NCBI RefSeq assembly: GCF_901827185.1
Contig: NZ_LR594671.1
Span: forward strand, 2,356,001 to 2,420,000
Source of the DNA: Variovorax sp. PBL-E5
GTDB lineage: Bacteria > Pseudomonadota > Gammaproteobacteria > Burkholderiales > Burkholderiaceae_C
Length of the DNA: 64,000 nt
Direction: 5' to 3'
This document shows positions 39,796 through 48,789 of the stretch, piece after piece. The position numbers and the translations under genes were made by a program. Under the pieces are notes generated by a model. It was not told the DNA's origin and ran no database searches. It saw only the letters and a program-made list of their open reading frames with translations. The first letter of the stretch is position 1. Every line of letters starts with the position of its first letter.

Positions 39796-40826
39796 GAGGA
39801 ACGCTGTGTGGGCCAGCCGCTCAGGTGGCGTTCCGCGATCGCGGCCAGCGCCGTGATCCAGGCCGGGCTGTCGTTGAGGCAGGGGATGCAGTGGAATTCC
39901 TTGCCGCCCGACTGCAGGAAGGCGTCGCGGCCTTCCATCGCGATCTCTTCCAGCGTCTCCAGGCAGTCGGCCGGAAAGCCCGGGCATATCACGTCGACGC
40001 GTGAGACGCCGGCCGCGCCGAGCGCTCGCAGCGCGGGCTCGGTATAAGGCTCGAGCCACTTCGCGCGCCCGAAGCGCGACTGGAAGGTGACGCGGTACTG
40101 CGAGGGCTCGAGCTTCAACTGCCGGGCCAGCAGGCTTGCCGTGGCGAGGCATTGGCGCTGGTACGGATCGCCCAGGCGGATGTTGCGCTCGGGAATACCG
40201 TGGAAGCTCATCAGCAACTGGTCGGGCCGGCCGCTCTGTTGCCAGTGGCGGGTCACGCTCTGCGCGAGCGCCTCGATGTAGAGCGGCTCGTCGTGGTAGT
40301 GGCTGACGAAGCGGAACTCGGGCAGCCGCCGCACGCGGGCCGACCATGCGTTGACCGCATCGATCACGCTGGCGGTGGTGGTCGCCGAATACTGCGGATA
40401 GGCCTGCAGCACCAGCACGCGCGTGACGCCTTCGGCCTTGAGCGCATCGAGCTGCGCCGCGATCGACGGCTGGCCGTAGCGCATGGCGTCGCGCACCGTC
40501 ACGCGATGGCCGCGCTCGCCCAGCCATCCGGCCAGCAAGGTGGCCTGTTTCCGGGTCCAGACCTTGAGCGGCGAGCCCTCGGCGGTCCAGATGCCCGCGT
40601 ACTTGGCGGCCGACCTGGCGGGCCGGGTGCGCAGGATGATGCCGTGCAGGATCAGCGCCCACAGCGCGCGCGGAATCTCGACCACGCGCGGGTCGCCGAG
40701 GAACTCGGCCAGGTAGGGGCGCACGGCACGCGCCGTTGCTTCGTCGGGTGAGCCGAGGTTGCACCAGAGCACCGCAGTGCGCTCCTGGGGGCTCTCGGGG
40801 GCGGGCGGTTCGGCGCGAAAGGGCAT
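39792..40826 (-). CDS. hemH: Ferrochelatase
   Basis: 344 residues. Inserts ferrous iron into protoporphyrin IX, the last step of haem synthesis. The catalytic motif SFHGIPERN and the downstream PGFPADCLETLEEI (His and Glu of the active site) are present, with the N-terminal VLWCNLGSPD. The start MPFRAE fits the normal length. It is divergent from the HAD gene with only 15 bp between start codons, so their promoters must overlap coding DNA. Confidence 0.94.
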   Translation of the reverse strand: MPFRAEPPAPESPQERTAVLWCNLGSPDEATARAVRPYLAEFLGDPRVVEIPRALWALILHGIILRTRPARSAAKYAGIWTAEGSPLKVWTRKQATLLAGWLGERGHRVTVRDAMRYGQPSIAAQLDALKAEGVTRVLVLQAYPQYSATTTASVIDAVNAWSARVRRLPEFRFVSHYHDEPLYIEALAQSVTRHWQQSGRPDQLLMSFHGIPERNIRLGDPYQRQCLATASLLARQLKLEPSQYRVTFQSRFGRAKWLEPYTEPALRALGAAGVSRVDVICPGFPADCLETLEEIAMEGRDAFLQSGGKEFHCIPCLNDSPAWITALAAIAERHLSGWPTQRSS

Positions 40827-40841
40827 GCGATATTCTCGGTC

Positions 40842-41567
40842 ATGGATTCCGCGACCCTTGATCCCCTGGCCCTCGACGTGCGGCGCATCGCTGCGATCTC
40901 GCTCGATCTCGACGACACGCTGTGGCCGATCTGGCCGACCATCGAACGCGCCGAGCGCGCGCTGCACGCATGGCTGTCGCGCGAAGCGCCGAAGACGGCC
41001 GCGCTGCTGCTCACGCCCGGCATGCTGAGCGAGTTGCGCGAAGCCACCGCCAAGGAGCGCTCCGACCTGGCCCACGATCTGAGCGCGTTGCGCCGCGAAT
41101 CGATCCGCACGGCGCTGCGACGCGGGGGCGAAGACCCGGCGCTGGCCGATCCCGCCTTCGAGATCTTCTTTGCCGAGCGCCAGCGCGTGACGCTCTACGA
41201 CGACGTTCTGCCGGCGCTCAAGTGGTTGAGCGAGCGCTATCCGCTGGTCGCGATCTCGAACGGCAACGCCGATGTCCATCTCACGGGCGTCGGCCGCTGG
41301 TTCCGCGCCGCCTTCAATGCGCGCGCCTTCGGCAGCGGCAAGCCGCATGCGCCGATCTTTCGTGCCGCGGCGGCGTCGGTCGGCCTGTTGCCGAAGGACG
41401 TGCTGCACGTCGGCGACGACGCGGCGCTCGACGTGGTCGGTGCGCTCGATGCCGGCATGCAGGCCGCCTGGCTGGTGCGCGACGAGCGGCCGTGGGAACA
41501 CGGCGCGCGCCCGCAGTTGATCGTGCCGAATCTGCACGCGCTGTGCGTGGCGCTCGACACGGCCTAG
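40842..41567 (+). CDS. HAD-superfamily hydrolase
   Basis: 241 residues. Motif I DLDDTLW near residue 21, motif II AISNGNADV, motif III Lys in GSGKPHAPIF, motif IV HVGDDAALDV. The substrate cannot be read from sequence; YjjG/FMN-phosphatase-like enzymes are the nearest in layout. Ends 57 bp before the convergent flavoprotein gene; I see no clear terminator in that gap. Confidence 0.88.
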   Translation: MDSATLDPLALDVRRIAAISLDLDDTLWPIWPTIERAERALHAWLSREAPKTAALLLTPGMLSELREATAKERSDLAHDLSALRRESIRTALRRGGEDPALADPAFEIFFAERQRVTLYDDVLPALKWLSERYPLVAISNGNADVHLTGVGRWFRAAFNARAFGSGKPHAPIFRAAAASVGLLPKDVLHVGDDAALDVVGALDAGMQAAWLVRDERPWEHGARPQLIVPNLHALCVALDTA

Positions 41568-41624
41568 ACACCACCACACCACGTTGTCCGCCCGCAAGGA
41601 TCGGTGGCCGGCCTGTCGGGCGTG

Positions 41625-43325
41625 TCAGGCTGCGGCCGCCTCCTCCTCGATCACCGCAGTCCGTGTCCGGGTGCCGGCCATGTGGCGCGCGGCGATGTAG
41701 CCGAAAGTCATGGCCGGGCCGATGCTGCTGCCGCCGCCGGGATAGCGGCCGCGCATCATCGAATTCATGTCGAGGCCGGCCGCATACAGCCCTTCGATCG
41801 GGTTGCCCTGCGGCGTCAGAACCTGCGCCTGGCCGTTGGTCTCCAGGCCGCCCACCGTGCTGAGATCGCCGGGATGGAGCGCGACGGCGTAGTAGGGGCC
41901 GTTGCCGATGGGGGCGATCCCCGGGTTGGGCGCATGGGTCTGGTCGCCCCGGAAGCGGGAGTGCGCATCGGCCCCCTTGCCGAACTCGGGGTCTTCGCCG
42001 CGAGCGGCGCCCTCGTTGAAGCGCCGCACCGTCGCTTCGAGTTCGGCCGGGTCGATGCCGATCCGGCCGGCGAGCTGCGCGAGCGTCGGGGCTTCCACGA
42101 GGTAGCCGGCATCGATGAGCGCACGCGCACTGAAGGGGGCAGGGCGCGCCAGGCCCAGGCCATAGGTGCGCAGGAAGTCCCGATTGGCGATCAGATGCGC
42201 GGTCGTGATGCCGCGCCGGTGCATGGTGCCGACGAAGCTCTGGTAGGACGTGCCTTCGTTGACGAATCGATGCCCATCCGGACCCACCGCGATGCAGCCG
42301 GGCATGGCGCGGTCGATGAAGATGTGCGGATACCTGACCATGCTGCCGTCGGGCTTGCGCAGCACCGACACCGGCGTCCAGATGCAATCGCCGGCATGCG
42401 CGGGATCGTGCATCCCGCCTGCGCTGCGGCCCAACCGCACGCCATCGCCCACGTTGCCTTCCGGCTGCAGCGAGTGGTGATGTTCCGCGAAGGGGATGTG
42501 CTTCCTGCGCATCTGTTCGCTGGCGCCATAGCCGCCGGTCGCCAGCAGCACGCCGCAGCGTGCGGCGACGCGGATGCGTTGGCCCTCGTGCTCGATTTCC
42601 GCGCCGGTCACGCGTCCGTCCTTCAGCGTCAGTTCGAGTGCGGGCGAGTTCTTCCACAAGGTGACGCCGGCCTGGATGGCGGAATGAAACAGGCGCGCAG
42701 CCAGCGCGTTGCCGTTGACGATGCGGGTGCCGCGGCCGTGCTGGAGCTTGTCCAGCATGAAGCGTCGCATGACGCCCGCGGTGTGCCTGAACCCTGCCCA
42801 GGTCTTCAAGGCGTGCCGCATCGGGTGGATGTCGGCGCCTTCGATCTGCATGCTGCCGAACAGCATGAGCTGCGGCAATGGCATCCGCAGATCGGCGAGG
42901 CGATGGCCCAGCAGGCGGCCGTCGAAGGCCTCGGTCAGCAGCGAGCGGCAGCGCGCGGCGCCCGGCAGCTCGGACTCGTAGTCCGGCAGCGGGAACGGTT
43001 TGAAGCGCACCTGCGAATTCCGTTCCATGAACTTCAGCATCGCGGGCGCGTTGTCCAGGTAGCTCGCGACGAGGTCTTCCCGGTAGGCATCGCCCAGCAC
43101 GCCATGGAGATAGGTCTCGGCGGCCTCGCGGGAATCGTCCAGGCCGATCTGTTGCATGACGTGGTTGCACGGGATCCACGGCGCGCCGCCGGAGTAGGCG
43201 GTCGTGCCGCCGAAGAGCGCGGTCTTCTCGATCACGAGCGTCTCCAGACCCGATTGACGCGCGGTGATGGCCGCGGTGAGGCCGGCGGCACCGCTGCCGA
43301 TGACGAGGACGTCGGTTTCGATCAT
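41625..43325 (-). CDS. FAD-dependent oxidoreductase, 3-ketosteroid delta1-dehydrogenase-like
   Basis: 566 residues. Dinucleotide motif IGSGAAGLTAA at the N terminus; C-terminal RYPGGGSSIGPAMTFGY, where KstD enzymes carry the catalytic Tyr and Gly, is intact, as is PGDLSTVGGLETN. KstD-type enzymes abstract adjacent hydrogens from a cyclic enone or ketone. No other steroid-ring genes are seen, so a steroid substrate is not assured. It follows the P450 gene after 61 bp on the same strand and is likely in its operon. Confidence 0.87.
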   Translation of the reverse strand: MIETDVLVIGSGAAGLTAAITARQSGLETLVIEKTALFGGTTAYSGGAPWIPCNHVMQQIGLDDSREAAETYLHGVLGDAYREDLVASYLDNAPAMLKFMERNSQVRFKPFPLPDYESELPGAARCRSLLTEAFDGRLLGHRLADLRMPLPQLMLFGSMQIEGADIHPMRHALKTWAGFRHTAGVMRRFMLDKLQHGRGTRIVNGNALAARLFHSAIQAGVTLWKNSPALELTLKDGRVTGAEIEHEGQRIRVAARCGVLLATGGYGASEQMRRKHIPFAEHHHSLQPEGNVGDGVRLGRSAGGMHDPAHAGDCIWTPVSVLRKPDGSMVRYPHIFIDRAMPGCIAVGPDGHRFVNEGTSYQSFVGTMHRRGITTAHLIANRDFLRTYGLGLARPAPFSARALIDAGYLVEAPTLAQLAGRIGIDPAELEATVRRFNEGAARGEDPEFGKGADAHSRFRGDQTHAPNPGIAPIGNGPYYAVALHPGDLSTVGGLETNGQAQVLTPQGNPIEGLYAAGLDMNSMMRGRYPGGGSSIGPAMTFGYIAARHMAGTRTRTAVIEEEAAAA

Positions 43326-43386
43326 GGTGAAAGTCTCCTGGCGAACGATGGGAAGCGGCTTGGGCCGCTCGACGGCCCGTTGGCGC

Positions 43387-44604
43387 TCACGCCGGCACGA
43401 TGCGCATCGGCAACTTGTCGAGCGTGCGCATCTGGTTGATCGGGCGATAGGTGGCCGGCGCGGTCAGTTCCATGCGGGCCACGCGGCGGCTCAGTGCGCC
43501 GATCAGTGCTTCGGATTCCTGGCGCGCGAGCATCTGGCCGATGCAGGCATGAATGCCGTGGCCCAATGCCACGTGGTTGCCGGCGAGGGCAGGGCGATCG
43601 ACATCGAAGCGCTCGGCCTCCGGGAATTGCCGCGGGTCGCGGTTCGCGGCACCCATGAAGACGCCGATCTTCGTGTCGGCGTTCAGGCGCACGCCGGAGA
43701 GCTCGGTTTCCCCGCGCGTGGTGCGATAGGTCACCTGGAACGGTGTCTCGTGCCGGATGCCTTCCTCGAAGGCCGCCTTGACCTTCGCGGGCTCGCTGCG
43801 CACGCGCTCCCATTGGGCCGGGCTCTTCGCCAACTGGTGCAAGGTGAAGCCGATGCCCGCGATGGTCGAGTCGGTGCCGCCGCCCACGAAGCTGCGCACC
43901 ACGTTCGAGGCAATGCCTTCATCGAGCTCGCCCGCGTCCTCCGCGCGAAACAGGAGCTCGGCGATCGAGCCGGGGATCACGCCCTGGCGCGACACGCTCT
44001 CCTCGAACCATGCGAGATAAGGTTGCGCGGCCTCCATCGCGCGCTCGTAGAGCGCGTTGCGCGGGCCGCTCTGGTTGAAACGCATCTCGCCAATGGCCAG
44101 CGTCTCGGTGCGCGGCAGGCGCACGCCGACGGCCGCCGGAAAGGCTTCCAGAATAAAACGTTCGGCGCAGTCTTCCACACCGTCGAATTCGCGCCGCGCC
44201 AGCAACTCGTCCACCAGCGCCTCGGCCTTGCGGTCGAAGCCTTCCTTCCACTTGCGGATGACCAGCGGCGAGAGCAGGCGCGTCACCACCGATCGGATCT
44301 TCGTGTGGTCCGGCGGATCGGCTTCGAGCAGCCGGCTCGGTATGCGGAACTCGCCCGGCCTGCGGATGTCCTGGATGCCGATGCCGCCGGCATTGGTGAA
44401 GCGCGCGTGGTCCGACAGCACCGTCTTCGCTTCCGCGTGACGGCCCACGGCGTAGATGCCGTGCGGCTGGATGTAGGCCGCCGGCCCCGCTTCGCGCAGC
44501 GCTTCATGGAACGGATAGGGATCGCGCAGGACCTCGATCGAATAGGGATCGATGTCCAGCACGGGCGCTTCGCGCAACGCGACGGCTTCGGCGTTGGAGG
44601 TCAT
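43387..44604 (-). CDS. Cytochrome P450 (CYP199-like)
   Basis: 405 residues, soluble bacterial P450. The layout resembles CYP199 enzymes, which oxidise para-substituted benzoates. I-helix motif is GGGTDSTIAG, with Ser where Thr is usual after the Asp. The haem loop is LGHGIHACIG, with Leu in place of the usual Phe before GxG. The Cys ligand and the E-x-x-R (EGIRHE) are present. AGGAG precedes the ATG. Operon with the KstD-like gene; transcribed from the dyad promoter at 44628-44679. Needs a ferredoxin, perhaps the one at 53244. Confidence 0.9.
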   Translation of the reverse strand: MTSNAEAVALREAPVLDIDPYSIEVLRDPYPFHEALREAGPAAYIQPHGIYAVGRHAEAKTVLSDHARFTNAGGIGIQDIRRPGEFRIPSRLLEADPPDHTKIRSVVTRLLSPLVIRKWKEGFDRKAEALVDELLARREFDGVEDCAERFILEAFPAAVGVRLPRTETLAIGEMRFNQSGPRNALYERAMEAAQPYLAWFEESVSRQGVIPGSIAELLFRAEDAGELDEGIASNVVRSFVGGGTDSTIAGIGFTLHQLAKSPAQWERVRSEPAKVKAAFEEGIRHETPFQVTYRTTRGETELSGVRLNADTKIGVFMGAANRDPRQFPEAERFDVDRPALAGNHVALGHGIHACIGQMLARQESEALIGALSRRVARMELTAPATYRPINQMRTLDKLPMRIVPA

Positions 44605-44627
44605 GCACAGGCTCCTGACGTGGGAAA

Positions 44628-44679
44628 TGCGTCGAGTTTGGGGTTTGCCCTAGGCGCCGTCTGTCCCCTTACCGGGGAC
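44628..44679 (-). promoter_or_regulatory. Dyad-box promoter 1 (P450 and KstD-like operon)
   Basis: Operator GTCCCC-N5-GGGGAC at 44663-44679. On the minus strand GGGGACAGACG puts a weak -35 (CAGACG, 44658-44663), then exactly 17 bp, then -10 CAAACT (44635-44640). Predicted +1 near 44628, a 24-nt leader with AGGAG. Same architecture as six other sites in this island. Confidence 0.65.
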
Positions 44680-44714
44680 GGGACGCGCCTTGAGATTCCG
44701 TGGCGGCGTGCGCT

Positions 44715-44767
44715 GTCACGCGGGATGGGGACAGACGTTCCGTCCGCAGCTTGATTTACTCGCGCCC
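44715..44767 (+). promoter_or_regulatory. Dyad-box promoter 2 (binding protein at 44796)
   Basis: 18-bp operator GTCAC-N7-GGGGAC at 44715-44732, weak -35 CAGACG (44732-44737), 17 bp, -10 TTTACT (44755-44760). Predicted +1 near 44767; the 29-nt leader contains an AGGAG site. Confidence 0.65.
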
Positions 44768-44795
44768 ATCCATCGAACGACTCAGGAGACACAAC

Positions 44796-46004
44796 ATGCG
44801 CGCTTCCCTCCTTGCCCTCGCGGCCTCCATCGCCCTCGCATCCGGCGCGGGGGCGTATGCCCAGAAGAACTACGGCCCCGGCGCCAGCGACACCGAGATC
44901 AAGCTCGGCCAGACGGTGGCGTACAGCGGTCCCGGTTCGGCCTACGCGATGGTCGGCCGCATGTCGGTGGCCTACTTCAAGATGCTCAACGAAACCAGGG
45001 GCGGCATCCACGGACGAAAGATCAATCTGCTGTCCGTGGACGATGCCTACAGTCCGCCCAAGACGGTGGAGGGCACGCGCAAGCTGGTCGAGTCCGATCA
45101 GGTGCTGGCGATGGTCAACTCGATGGGGACGGCCGCGCAGACCTCGGTGCAGAAGTACCTCAATGCCAAGCAGGTGCCGCAGGTGTTCTTCTATGCGTCG
45201 AGCCCCGGCCTGCACGACGCCAAGGCCACGCCCTGGACGGTGCCGTTTTCCTTCGCCTACGACATCGAAGGGTCGATCTACGGAAAGTATCTGGCCGAAT
45301 CGAGGCCGCAGGCCAAGATCGGCGTGCTCTACCAGAACGACGATGTCGGCAAGTCGTACATGCGCGGCTTTCGCAAGGCCCTGGGCGACAAGCAGCGCAA
45401 CATCGTCAAGGAAGTCAGCCAGGAGATGAGCGACCCGACCGTCGATTCGCAGATCCTGCAACTGCAGGCCTCGGGCGCCGACGTGCTGGTGGCGTTCACC
45501 TCGAACAAGGCGCAGGCCCAGGCGATCAGGAAGGTGGCCGCGATCGGCTGGAAGCCTTTCTACATCGTGCCCTATGTCTCGAGTTCCATCACCGGCGTGC
45601 TCGCGCCGGCCGGCCTCGACAACGCGGTGGGCCTGGTGTCGAGCTACTGGTTCAAGACGCCGTCCGATCCGACCTGGACCCAGGACAAGGCGATGCAGGA
45701 GTACCTGGCCTTCTTCAAGAAATACCTCCCCAATGACGATCCGGGCGACACCACCTCGGTCTACACCTACATGGGCGCGCAGCTCACTGCGCTGGTGCTG
45801 GAGCGCTGCGGCGACAACCTCACGCGCGAGAACTTCCTCAAGCAGGTGCAGGGCCTCAAGGATGTGGAACTCGGCATGCTGCTGCCGGGCATGAAGATCA
45901 ACTTCAGTGCCGACGACTACTACCCGATCCGCCAGGCGCGCCTGGCGCAGTTCGACGGCAAGTCGTGGAAGCCGATGACGGAGCTGATCACGATCGAGCG
46001 TTGA
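44796..46004 (+). CDS. Liv-type ABC transporter substrate-binding protein (catabolic island)
   Basis: 402 residues. Signal peptide to about residue 23 (AGAYAQ), then a type I binding protein starting GASDTEIKLGQTVAYSGP, a subgroup often linked to aromatic or terpenoid catabolism. AGGAG lies before the ATG. Monocistronic: a strong terminator follows. It must serve a transporter encoded apart, most likely the set at 49784-53212, which shares its promoter type. Confidence 0.92.
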   Translation: MRASLLALAASIALASGAGAYAQKNYGPGASDTEIKLGQTVAYSGPGSAYAMVGRMSVAYFKMLNETRGGIHGRKINLLSVDDAYSPPKTVEGTRKLVESDQVLAMVNSMGTAAQTSVQKYLNAKQVPQVFFYASSPGLHDAKATPWTVPFSFAYDIEGSIYGKYLAESRPQAKIGVLYQNDDVGKSYMRGFRKALGDKQRNIVKEVSQEMSDPTVDSQILQLQASGADVLVAFTSNKAQAQAIRKVAAIGWKPFYIVPYVSSSITGVLAPAGLDNAVGLVSSYWFKTPSDPTWTQDKAMQEYLAFFKKYLPNDDPGDTTSVYTYMGAQLTALVLERCGDNLTRENFLKQVQGLKDVELGMLLPGMKINFSADDYYPIRQARLAQFDGKSWKPMTELITIER

Positions 46005-46024
46005 TGGCGGAAAGGATCTCCAGG

Positions 46025-46050
46025 AAAAAGGCCGCATGCGCGGCCTTTTT
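46025..46050. terminator. Bidirectional intrinsic terminator
   Basis: Stem AAAAAGGCCGC/GCGGCCTTTTT with loop ATGC, lying between two convergent genes. It has T-runs on both strands and so serves both. Confidence 0.9.
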
Positions 46051-46073
46051 CCTTGTGCGAATGTCCGGCCGAT

Positions 46074-48056
46074 TCAGGCCGTCGCCTGCGCCTCGCGAAA
46101 CCCCTCGAGCACCGCATCGTCGACTTCGCGCGGCGCCACGCAATCGCCGATGCGGCGCACGGGCAGGCCGCGCGCGCTCAGCTGGTGGTAGAGCGCATCC
46201 TCGCTGGTGCGCTGCATCGACAGCACGACCGTGTCGGCTGCCAGCGCCTCGGCCGCACCGCCGAGCGTGCTGCTCAGAATGGCGTGGCCCGGCGCGATGC
46301 TGTCGACCCGGGTCGAGGCGCGCATCGCGACCCCGGCTTCGGTCACGCGCGGCATCAGCCATGGCCAGTCGAGCGTGGCTTCGAGCTTGTGCCCGAGCAT
46401 CGCATCGGCGGTGACCACCGTGACCTCGCGCCCCGTGGCCGCCAGCAATCGCGCCAGGCCCAGCGGCAGGTAGTCGCCGTTGTCATCCACGATCAGCACG
46501 CGCCGGCCGCAGACCGGGAGCTGGTCGAGCGCCGAGAGCACATCCATCACGTGCGGCAATTCCGCGCCAGCCATCGTGTCTCGGTCGGTGCGGAACATCG
46601 AGCGCCCGCCGGTCTGCCAGCGCGCGCCCGTGGCCACCACGACCTCGTCGGCACCGGCGGCTGCGACCGCCGCGGCCGTGGCCTCCCGGTGCAGGACGAT
46701 CTCCACGCCCCGTCGCCGCACCGAGGCTTCCAGGTCGTCGACCAGGAAGTTCCACGATGCGTAGTCCGGCAACAGGCCGGCCTTGCGGATCTGGCCGCCG
46801 AGCTGGCCGCTGCGCTCCCACAGCGTGACGCGGTGCCCGCGCGCCGCCGCGGTGTCCGCGAACTTGAGGCCGGCGGGGCCGCCGCCGATCACCAGAACCC
46901 TTCGTGCGCCGGCGGGCGGCTTGATGACGACGGCCGCGCCGAATTGCAGCTCGCGGCCGGCCACCGGGTTGACGGTGCAGCTCACGTTCTGTCCGAGCCG
47001 GCGCCAGCAGCCCTGGTTGGCGCCGACGCAGCGGCGCGTTTCTTCGGCGCGGCCCTGTTGCGCCTTGCGCACGATCTCGGGGTCGGCAATGTGCGCGCGC
47101 ACCAGGCCGACGAGGTCCGATTGCCCGCGCTGCACGATCTCCGCCGCCTTCTCGATGCTGCGCACCGAGCCCTGGATCAAGAGCGGAATGCGGCCCGCCA
47201 ACGCCGCGCGCACCGGCGCTGCGCCGGCGGCGAGCGGCGCGGTTTCTCCGCTCGATTGCGGCGGCACGAGTTTGTGGTTCTGGTGGTAGTCGGTGTGCGA
47301 GAGGCACACGTAGTCGAAGAGCCGCGCCTGTTCCAGCAACTGCACGACGCGGACGGTCTCGCGCGGCGTGGTGCCGGCCTCGCCGAGGTATTCGTCGAGG
47401 CTCAGCTTGATGCCCACGACGAACTCGCTGCCGCAGCGCTGGCGCACCGCCTTGCCGATCTCCAGTGCCAGCCGCGCGCGGCGCTCGGTGTCGCCGCCCC
47501 AGGCATCGTCGCGCCGGTTCCAGTAGGGCGACAGGAAGTTGCTGACGAGATAGCCGTGCGAGCCGTGGATCTCCACACCGTCGCCGCCGCCTGCCTGCAC
47601 GTTGGCGCAGGTGGCCGCAAAGCCGGCGATCACCTCGCGGATGTCTTCTTCCTCCATCGGCTTGGGCATCGCGCGGTGCACGGGCGAGGGCAGCGGCGAG
47701 GGCGCCATCACCGCGCCCCAGTGGTCGATGTCGTCGGTGCGCCGCGTGCCGCTGGCGCCCATGTGCGTGACCTGCACGAACACCGGAACGCCGTGTCGCT
47801 TGCTGGGCTGGACGAAGGCCTGCACCGCATCGGCCCAGGCCGGTTCCCAGGGCGAGACGCCCGCGCGCGCGCTGGCCGGGTGCACGTGAAAGCCATGCGT
47901 CACGATCAGGCCGACGCCGCCGCGCGCGCGTTCGGCCAGGTAGGCGCCATAGGCCGGCGGCGGCAGGCTCACCTGGTGCGCGGGCAGGTAGATCCGGTTG
48001 CGTGTCTGCACGGGGCCGATGCGCACCGGCTCCCACAGCGCGTCGAGCGGGTTCAT
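46074..48056 (-). CDS. Old-yellow-enzyme-type NADH:flavin oxidoreductase with FeS and FAD domains
   Basis: 660 residues in the 2,4-dienoyl-CoA reductase / trimethylamine dehydrogenase layout. TIM barrel with FMN at 1-350 (active-site HGSHGYL, then WNRRDDAWGG), 4Fe-4S Cys cluster in RRCVGANQGCWRRLGQNVSC near 330-355, and a C-terminal FAD/NAD domain with GGGPAGLKFADT. Such enzymes reduce enoyl or dienoyl groups. Third gene of an SDR-SDR-OYE operon, 1 bp after the SDR stop. Acting on the same ring as the KstD-like enzyme is plausible. Confidence 0.9.
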   Translation of the reverse strand: MNPLDALWEPVRIGPVQTRNRIYLPAHQVSLPPPAYGAYLAERARGGVGLIVTHGFHVHPASARAGVSPWEPAWADAVQAFVQPSKRHGVPVFVQVTHMGASGTRRTDDIDHWGAVMAPSPLPSPVHRAMPKPMEEEDIREVIAGFAATCANVQAGGGDGVEIHGSHGYLVSNFLSPYWNRRDDAWGGDTERRARLALEIGKAVRQRCGSEFVVGIKLSLDEYLGEAGTTPRETVRVVQLLEQARLFDYVCLSHTDYHQNHKLVPPQSSGETAPLAAGAAPVRAALAGRIPLLIQGSVRSIEKAAEIVQRGQSDLVGLVRAHIADPEIVRKAQQGRAEETRRCVGANQGCWRRLGQNVSCTVNPVAGRELQFGAAVVIKPPAGARRVLVIGGGPAGLKFADTAAARGHRVTLWERSGQLGGQIRKAGLLPDYASWNFLVDDLEASVRRRGVEIVLHREATAAAVAAAGADEVVVATGARWQTGGRSMFRTDRDTMAGAELPHVMDVLSALDQLPVCGRRVLIVDDNGDYLPLGLARLLAATGREVTVVTADAMLGHKLEATLDWPWLMPRVTEAGVAMRASTRVDSIAPGHAILSSTLGGAAEALAADTVVLSMQRTSEDALYHQLSARGLPVRRIGDCVAPREVDDAVLEGFREAQATA

Positions 48057-48057
48057 T

Positions 48058-48789
48058 TCAGGAGAAGCACATGCCGCCGTTGACGTCCAGTACCGCGCCG
48101 GTGGTGAAGCTGGCGCCGCGCGAAGCCAGGAAGGCGGCCGGCCAGCCGATCTCTTCCGGCTGGCCCAGGCGCTGCATCGGATACTGGTCGACGGTGAAGG
48201 GTTGCTTGGCCGAGAGCAGCAGCGGCGTGAGGATCGGGCCCGGCGCCACGCCGTTCACGACCACGCCGGAGGCCGCAGCCTGCCGGGCGAAGTAGCGCAC
48301 CAGCGCCGAGAGGCCGCCCTTCGATGCCGCATAGGCCGGCTCCACGGCCAGGGTCGATCCGGCATTGCGTGCGGCCATCGAACTGGTCAGCACGATGCGG
48401 CCGCTGCCGCGTTTCATCATCCCGGGCAGCACGGCGCGCAACAGGTTGACCGGGCCCTTGACGTTGACGGCCATGGTGCGTTCGAACAGCGCTTCCCATT
48501 CGTCGCCGCCGTCGAGCCAGTCGCCCTTGACGTAGTAGCCGCTCGTGTCGATCAGCGCGTCGATCTCGCCGATGTCCTTGAGCAATGCGTTGACGTCCTC
48601 GCGTTTCGTGTTGTCGAGCGAGGCGGCGCGGGCCTTCAGCTCCTCGGCCAGCGCGGTCGGCGCCGTGAGGTCGGCGATGAACAGTTCGGCGCCCAGCGCC
48701 GCGCAGACGCGTGCCGTGGCGCCGCCGATGGCGCCGCCCGCACCGGTCACGAGGATGCGCTCGCCGCGCAGGTCGAAGAGGTTTTTCAT
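48058..48789 (-). CDS. Short-chain dehydrogenase/reductase
   Basis: 243 residues. TGAGGAIG near residue 15; the usual NNAG is DTSG, a mild departure; active site Ser with YAASK is intact; C-terminal VLDVNGGM. Start overlaps the upstream SDR stop by 4 bp. Middle gene of the SDR-SDR-OYE operon driven from 49667-49719. Substrate unknown, likely a ring or side-chain alcohol of the island's compound. Confidence 0.88.
   Translation of the reverse strand: MKNLFDLRGERILVTGAGGAIGGATARVCAALGAELFIADLTAPTALAEELKARAASLDNTKREDVNALLKDIGEIDALIDTSGYYVKGDWLDGGDEWEALFERTMAVNVKGPVNLLRAVLPGMMKRGSGRIVLTSSMAARNAGSTLAVEPAYAASKGGLSALVRYFARQAAASGVVVNGVAPGPILTPLLLSAKQPFTVDQYPMQRLGQPEEIGWPAAFLASRGASFTTGAVLDVNGGMCFS

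Noticed and set aside
41625..43325. Calling the flavoprotein a true 3-ketosteroid dehydrogenase and the island a steroid locus
   Set aside because: The active-site motif is kept, but no 9,10-seco pathway or other steroid ring-cleavage genes are visible.
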